From Spartobacteria bacterium (GTDB lineage Bacteria; Verrucomicrobiota; Verrucomicrobiia; Chthoniobacterales; Chthoniobacteraceae): 64,000 nt of DNA. A model generated the notes under the pieces. The model was not told where the DNA came from. It worked only from the letters and a program-made list of their open reading frames with translations, and did not search any database. The stretch is from the NCBI GenBank assembly GCA_021324395.1, contig JAJPJG010000057.1, forward strand, positions 1-64,000. Direction: 5' to 3'. Shown here piece by piece: positions 59,674-64,000 of this stretch (the first letter of the stretch is position 1; the number at the start of each line of letters is the position of its first letter). Made by a program: the position numbers and the translations under genes.

Positions 59674-60902
59674 TGAGCACGCCTGCTCCCAGTGCCGCGC
59701 CTGCGAAGCGCGTGAATTTGCGCACGCCCGACGTGATGGCCGCGGTGCAGGCGCAGGTCGAATCGCATTATCGCAGCGAGATCGTCGAGAAGCTACGCGC
59801 CAGCGGCGGCACGCTTACGCGCGAAGGCGTGACGGTGAAGCTCGCGAAGCAATTCGGCTTTTGCTACGGCGTCGAGCGCGCGATCGACCTCGCTTACGCA
59901 GCGGCAAAAGTTTTTCCCGATCGCCGCCTTTTCATCCTCGGCGAAATCATTCACAACCCCGAGGTCAACGAGCAAATTCGCGCGCTCGGAATCAAAAATC
60001 TGATCGGCAAAAATAAGGAAGCGGAGGTCGACGATCTCACGCCCGAGGACGTGGTGATCGTGCCGGCGTTCGGCACCGACGTGACGACGCTCGCGCGCAT
60101 CAAGGATCGCGGCTGCCAGATCGTCGACACGACATGCGGCGACGTGATGAGCGTCTGGAAACGCGTGAGGCAAAACGCGAGCGACGATGTGACTTCGATC
60201 ATCCACGGAAAGGCCGAGCACGAGGAAACCAAGGCAACCGCGAGCCGGGCGATTGTCAGCGGCAAAGGGCATTATCTTATTGTGTTAACGCTCGCTGATA
60301 CAGACTACGTTTGTGGCTACATTCGTAATGGTGGCGATAAGCAGGCGTTTTTGGATAAATTCAAGGGCGCCTACAGCCCCGGCTTTGATCCCGATGTGCA
60401 TCTCCGGCGTGTCGGCGTCGCGAACCAAACAACGATGATGCGCGGCGAAACCGAGGAAGTTCAACGCCGCATCGAAGCGGCGATCAAAGACCGCGATGGC
60501 GATCAAGGTGTTAAGCAAAGCTTCCGCTTTTTCGACACCATCTGCGGCGCAACGCAGGAACGTCAGGACGCGCTCCGCGACATGTTTAACGAATCGATGA
60601 ACCTGCTCATCGTCGTCGGCGGTTACAACAGCTCGAACACGTCGCATCTCGCCGAGATGGGCGAGGAAAAATTGCCAACGTATTTTATCCGCAACGCCAG
60701 CCGCCTGCAGTCGCGTGAAAAAATTACGCACTACGATTTGCACCAAAAACGCGAAATCGAAACGGCGAACTGGCTGCCGCAACGTCCGCTCACCATCGGC
60801 ATCACCGCCGGCGCGAGCTGCCCGAACAACCTGATCGAAGATACGATCATCCGTCTTTTCGAGTTGCACGGAGTCCCGCGCGAACAACTCCTCGCGAACT
60901 AG
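59673..60902 (+). CDS. ispH: 4-hydroxy-3-methylbut-2-enyl diphosphate reductase, long type
   Basis: 409 residues. The three Cys that bind the [4Fe-4S] cluster are Cys64 (GFCYGVERA), Cys155 (DTTCGDV) and Cys383 (ASCPNN). The His of HGKAEHEE and SNTSHLAE binding residues are present. It makes IPP and DMAPP in the last step of the MEP pathway. At 409 residues it is longer than the 310-330 residues of E. coli-type IspH and resembles the long form of cyanobacteria and plants, which has an N-terminal extension. It converges with the LpxH-like gene, overlapping it by 4 bp. Confidence 0.95.
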   Translation: MSTPAPSAAPAKRVNLRTPDVMAAVQAQVESHYRSEIVEKLRASGGTLTREGVTVKLAKQFGFCYGVERAIDLAYAAAKVFPDRRLFILGEIIHNPEVNEQIRALGIKNLIGKNKEAEVDDLTPEDVVIVPAFGTDVTTLARIKDRGCQIVDTTCGDVMSVWKRVRQNASDDVTSIIHGKAEHEETKATASRAIVSGKGHYLIVLTLADTDYVCGYIRNGGDKQAFLDKFKGAYSPGFDPDVHLRRVGVANQTTMMRGETEEVQRRIEAAIKDRDGDQGVKQSFRFFDTICGATQERQDALRDMFNESMNLLIVVGGYNSSNTSHLAEMGEEKLPTYFIRNASRLQSREKITHYDLHQKREIETANWLPQRPLTIGITAGASCPNNLIEDTIIRLFELHGVPREQLLAN

Positions 60903-61678
60903 CGATTCGCGAGTTCGAGTTCCGGCAATGGCTCGACGATTTCCGGCTCGGCGACAAAGTTGGTAATCAACTCGATATTGCCGCGGTGATCCTCGATCAG
61001 CGCCGAGCAGCTCTCGACCCAATCACCGGAATTGAAATATTCGATGTTGTCGATGCGGCGGATGCCAGGCGAGTGGATGTGGCCACAAATGACGCCGCTC
61101 ACGGAAAAGTCGCGCGCGTAACGTGCGATCGCTTCCTCGAATTTTCCGATAAATGAGACGGCGTCTTTCACGCGCTTTTTGACGTAGGCGCTGAGCGACC
61201 AATAGCCGAGTCCAAAGATTTTGCGCAAAGCGTTAACAGGGGTGTTTAGCCGCAAAAGCAATTGATAACCAACGTCGCCAACGAACGCGAGCCACTTGAT
61301 GTTCTGCACGACTGTGTCCAGCTCGTGGCCGTGCATCACGAAAAGCCGGCGTCCGTCCGCCGTGACGTGTATCGCATTTTGCCGGATTTCGATATTCCCG
61401 TAAGTCCCGAAAAAGCTGGTGACGAATTCGTCGTGGTTGCCCGGAATGTAAATCACGCGCGTGCCTTTGCGCGCTTTGCGCAGGATTTTTTGGATCACGT
61501 CATTGTGCGCCTGCGGCCAGTAAATGCCGCGGCGAAGCTGCCAGACGTCGATCAAATCGCCGACGACATAGAGCTGCTCGACGTCGTAATCGCGTAAAAA
61601 TCGGAGCATCGCCTCGGCCTGACTTCCTTTGGTGCCGAGGTGCAGGTCGGAAATCCACGCGGCGCGGTAGGTTTTCAT
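60899..61678 (-). CDS. LpxH-type calcineurin-like phosphoesterase
   Basis: 259 residues. Metallophosphoesterase motifs: ISDLHLGT, VVGDLIDVWQLRR, PGNHDEF, VMHGHELD and GHIHSPGIRRID. The combination matches UDP-2,3-diacylglucosamine diphosphatase (LpxH) family enzymes, which cleave UDP-diacylglucosamine in lipid A synthesis. Some members act on other nucleotides, so the assignment is probable rather than certain; the nearby LpxL gene supports it. Confidence 0.85.
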   Translation of the reverse strand: MKTYRAAWISDLHLGTKGSQAEAMLRFLRDYDVEQLYVVGDLIDVWQLRRGIYWPQAHNDVIQKILRKARKGTRVIYIPGNHDEFVTSFFGTYGNIEIRQNAIHVTADGRRLFVMHGHELDTVVQNIKWLAFVGDVGYQLLLRLNTPVNALRKIFGLGYWSLSAYVKKRVKDAVSFIGKFEEAIARYARDFSVSGVICGHIHSPGIRRIDNIEYFNSGDWVESCSALIEDHRGNIELITNFVAEPEIVEPLPELELANR

Positions 61679-61799
61679 GCGCCTTCATTGCCGCCACTAC
61701 ACACCGTTGTCAAACTTCTAACCCCTTTATGTGCAAAATGTCACACAATCGTAACATAATCGCCGCTAAACCCGCAAAATAAGCCATCAGCATCCGCGC

Positions 61800-61952
61800 A
61801 TGAACATTGCTCTGGGAAAGGCGCAGCAACCGAAAATCACCATGCGTAAACGGAAAAAATCAATCCGCCAGATTCTGCGCGAAGCTTATCGCGCGCACTG
61901 TCGCGACAAAACCACGCGAATCGCGGTGAAACGCTGCCTCGGCTGCCGGTGA
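61800..61952 (+). CDS. Short basic ORF (50 residues) with C-terminal CxxC
   Basis: Starts MNIALGKAQQPKITMRKRKK and ends KRCLGCR; about a third of the residues are Arg or Lys. A shorter form from ATG 61842 would also carry the basic and CxxC parts. No convincing ribosome-binding site. It might be a small nucleic-acid-binding protein or a chance ORF. It lies in the 393-bp gap between the LpxH-like gene and the receiver gene; TGTCACACAA occurs twice in that gap (61738-61747 and 61979-61988 region). Confidence 0.3.
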   Translation: MNIALGKAQQPKITMRKRKKSIRQILREAYRAHCRDKTTRIAVKRCLGCR

Positions 61953-62071
61953 ATAACTTGTGAACACATTGCCACATGTTTGTCACACAAACTCGCATTC
62001 CGTAATTTTACGGAGAGAAACTCAGTAGTCTCCGCTGCGGCCATCGCACGCGGTTTGCTCCTACAAAGGTT

Positions 62072-62464
62072 ATGCGGAAGACTCGCATTTTGATAGTTGA
62101 CGACGATCCAAACCTCTCGCGGCTGGCTGGCATGGTTTTGGAGCGAACGAACCTGTATGAAATCCGGATTGAAAACCAATCGACGTGCGCGATGGCGACT
62201 GCGCGTCAGTTTCGGCCGGAAATCGTTTTACTCGACGTCGATATGCCGGTGAAAAGCGGCGGCGACATCGCGCGTGAGCTGCGCGGCGACGCGGAGCTTT
62301 TTCAGACGCCGATCATTTTTCTCACTGCACTTGTCTCCAAAAATGAAGCGGGTCAGCGCGAACTGGTGAGCGGCGGCTCGCGATTTTTGGCAAAACCGGT
62401 GGAGCCGTCCGTTTTAATCGAATGCGTCGGGAAGCTGGCGCGCGAAATGATCGCAGCTGGATAG
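62072..62464 (+). CDS. Response regulator receiver, single domain
   Basis: 130 residues: RILIVDDDPNLSRL, IVLLDVDMPVKSGGD with the phosphorylated Asp, IIFLTALVS and RFLAKPVEP with the conserved Lys. It is co-directional with the hybrid kinase that starts 46 bp downstream, so they probably form one phosphorelay. Confidence 0.93.
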   Translation: MRKTRILIVDDDPNLSRLAGMVLERTNLYEIRIENQSTCAMATARQFRPEIVLLDVDMPVKSGGDIARELRGDAELFQTPIIFLTALVSKNEAGQRELVSGGSRFLAKPVEPSVLIECVGKLAREMIAAG

Positions 62465-62509
62465 GCGACCGGGATTGCTCATGCAAATGCGGAAACCAAC
62501 AGCATTGTC

Positions 62510-64000
62510 ATGACGGAGATTTCGCTCAAACAAGCACACATCCTTATCGTCGACGACGAGGTCGGGAACACGTGTCTGATGACGAATGTGCTCAACCGGC
62601 TCGGCTTCACGAATGTTAAAAGCCTGACCGATCCGACGCTGGTTTTTCGAAGCATCGAGAGCTTTCAGCCCGATCTACTGCTGCTTGATTTGAACATGCC
62701 GCGCATCAATGGCTTTCAAGTCATGGAGCAGCTTCGCAAACAGATTCCTGCCGAGGACGCATTTCCGATCCTTGTTTTGAGCGGCGACGCCACGATGATT
62801 AACAAGCGGAAAGCGCTCGCTTCCGGCGCGACGGACATTCTTTCGAAGCCGTTCGATCCTTCGGAAATCATGGTGCGCATTCGCAATCTGCTATCGGCGC
62901 GTTTTCTTCACATTGAAATCCAGGAGCAAAATCAAATGCTGGAACAGCGTGTCGCGGAGCGCACCGTCGCACTGGAAGAAGCGCTGGCCGATTTGAAATC
63001 CGCACAGCGCCAGATGCTGCAGCAGGAGCGGCTGCATGCGTTTGCGCAGATGGCCGGCGGCGTGGTGCACGACTTCAGCAACGCGCTCATGTCGGTTATC
63101 GGCTACAGCGACATTCTCATCCAGAATCCGGCGATGCTCGACGACAAGGAAACGGTAACCGAGTTTCTGCGCACGATGAACACAGCCGGCCGTGATGCAT
63201 CGCAAGTCATCAGCCGATTGCGCGATTTTTACCGGCCGCGCGATGAAGGCGATTTATTCGAGCCAACTGATCTCAACGAAATCGTGGAGCAAGTCATTCC
63301 GCTCACGCAGCCGAGATGGAAAGATCTCGCGCTCGAACAAGGTCGCACGATCGAGCTTGCGATCGATTTGAAAAAGGTTCCGCCGATCAATGGCAATCCC
63401 GCGGAGATGCGCGAGGTGCTGACGAATTTAATTTTGAATTCCGTCGATGCGATGCCGAACGGCGGAAAAATCACACTCCGCACGCAAAGGCGGGCCAGAC
63501 ACATTGTCATCGAAGTCGCCGACACCGGCTGCGGCATGAGCGCGGAAGTGCGCGCGCGCTGTCTGGATCCATTCTTTTCCACAAAAGGGGACAAAGGCAC
63601 CGGACTCGGTCTTTCCATGGTGCATGGCATCGTTAAACGACATGATGGCACGCTGGAAATCGATACCCAGCCGGGCCACGGCACGACGTTCCGCATGATC
63701 TTTCCGAGCCTCGTGCCGACGATTGAAGTCGAAGCAAACCGGCACGTGAAATGCGATCGCGCGTTGCGCGTGCTCGTTGTCGATAACGAGGAAGTCTCGC
63801 GCAACGTGCTCGCGAAATATCTCACCGCCGTCGGGCACGAAGTTGCGCTCGCGGAAAGCGGCGAACAGGCGCTCGAGATTTTGCAGACGCACGAATTCGA
63901 TTTGCTCGTGACCGACCAGGGCATGCCGGGAATGAGCGGCGTTCAACTCGCAGAGCATGTCCACGAAAAACTGCCCGATCAGCCGGTGATCCTCGTCAGC
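62510..64000 (+). CDS. Hybrid sensor kinase / response regulator, cut by the window end
   Basis: From ATG 62510 the frame stays open to the end of the window (497 codons), so the C-terminus is missing. Order: receiver (HILIVDDEVGNTCLM, LLLLDLNMPRINGFQ), a coiled coil (EIQEQNQMLEQRVAERTVAL), HisKA with the His in GGVVHDFSNALMSVIGY, HATPase_c (NLILNSVDAMPNGG, GTGLGLSMVHGI) and a second receiver (VLVVDNEEVSRNVL, LLVTDQGMPGMSG). No membrane helices. Likely partner of the small receiver upstream. Confidence 0.92.
   Translation, partial: MTEISLKQAHILIVDDEVGNTCLMTNVLNRLGFTNVKSLTDPTLVFRSIESFQPDLLLLDLNMPRINGFQVMEQLRKQIPAEDAFPILVLSGDATMINKRKALASGATDILSKPFDPSEIMVRIRNLLSARFLHIEIQEQNQMLEQRVAERTVALEEALADLKSAQRQMLQQERLHAFAQMAGGVVHDFSNALMSVIGYSDILIQNPAMLDDKETVTEFLRTMNTAGRDASQVISRLRDFYRPRDEGDLFEPTDLNEIVEQVIPLTQPRWKDLALEQGRTIELAIDLKKVPPINGNPAEMREVLTNLILNSVDAMPNGGKITLRTQRRARHIVIEVADTGCGMSAEVRARCLDPFFSTKGDKGTGLGLSMVHGIVKRHDGTLEIDTQPGHGTTFRMIFPSLVPTIEVEANRHVKCDRALRVLVVDNEEVSRNVLAKYLTAVGHEVALAESGEQALEILQTHEFDLLVTDQGMPGMSGVQLAEHVHEKLPDQPVILVS

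Overview
The window reads as about 64 kb of the chromosome of a Gram-negative bacterium with high GC. It carries housekeeping genes (argG, ispH, uppP, glnB-type PII, rnpB, a tRNA-Val) and outer-membrane lipid genes (an LpxL-type acyltransferase and an LpxH-type phosphoesterase). Together with the carbohydrate genes (PL1-like lyase, L-fucose isomerase), the long IspH, the CimA-type citramalate synthase and the many two-component genes, the mix suggests a soil member of the Verrucomicrobiota or a related PVC/Acidobacteria-like lineage. That placement is inference only; no phylogenetic marker was aligned.

Layout. 1-8.9 kb: the end of a histone-deacetylase-family enzyme, a 21-bp repeat array, a cassette-like small gene, a secreted PL1-like lyase, a transglutaminase-like protein, a class I amidotransferase, PII, UppP, a second repeat region and a secreted FKBP. 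8.9-15.2 kb: tRNA-Val and a co-directional block of DUF2126, two transglutaminases and a circularly permuted ATP-grasp/alpha-E fusion, which is a candidate peptide-ligase system. 15.2-19.2 kb: a six-gene operon holding a bufferin-type Cys-rich precursor (bufA), MNIO enzyme (bufB), DUF2063 partner (bufC), DoxX, ECF sigma and anti-sigma, with a terminator-like hairpin between bufA and bufB. 19.4-19.8 kb: RNase P RNA and its terminator.

19.9-23.5 kb: SnoaL and SDR genes, then two small genes separated by attC-like sites, a conserved 138-bp boundary element, a REP palindrome, a 21-bp array and a 60-nt copy of part of rnpB. 23.5-28.2 kb: an MgtA-type P-type ATPase and EIIA-like pair lying between two copies of the last 55 bp of the aquaporin gene. 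28.3-40.4 kb: UPF0173 hydrolase, two paralogous APC-permease/UspA fusions, NlpC/P60, argG, glyoxalase-GNAT fusion, OPA transporter, nucleotidyltransferase, DUF2934, cimA. 40.4-44.2 kb: a MarR-SDR-FeS/SCP2-oxidoreductase operon with matching operator-like sites at marR and the SDR gene. 44.3-46.3 kb: a second attC cassette array with the same boundary element. 46.5-46.8 kb: a third cassette-linked 21-bp array. 47.0-57.0 kb: fucI and seven two-component genes, including a kinase with an ethylene-receptor-like Cu site. 57.0-64 kb: M42 peptidase, LpxL, YkuD, ispH, LpxH, a receiver protein and a hybrid kinase cut by the window edge.

The most unusual signal is a set of six tandem arrays at four loci. 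Their sequences are unrelated between loci but the period is exactly 21 bp (a single unit is 22 bp). At three of the four loci the array lies upstream of a conserved GTTAGGC boundary followed by integron-cassette-like genes, and two of those loci have recognisable attC sites but no integrase in the window.
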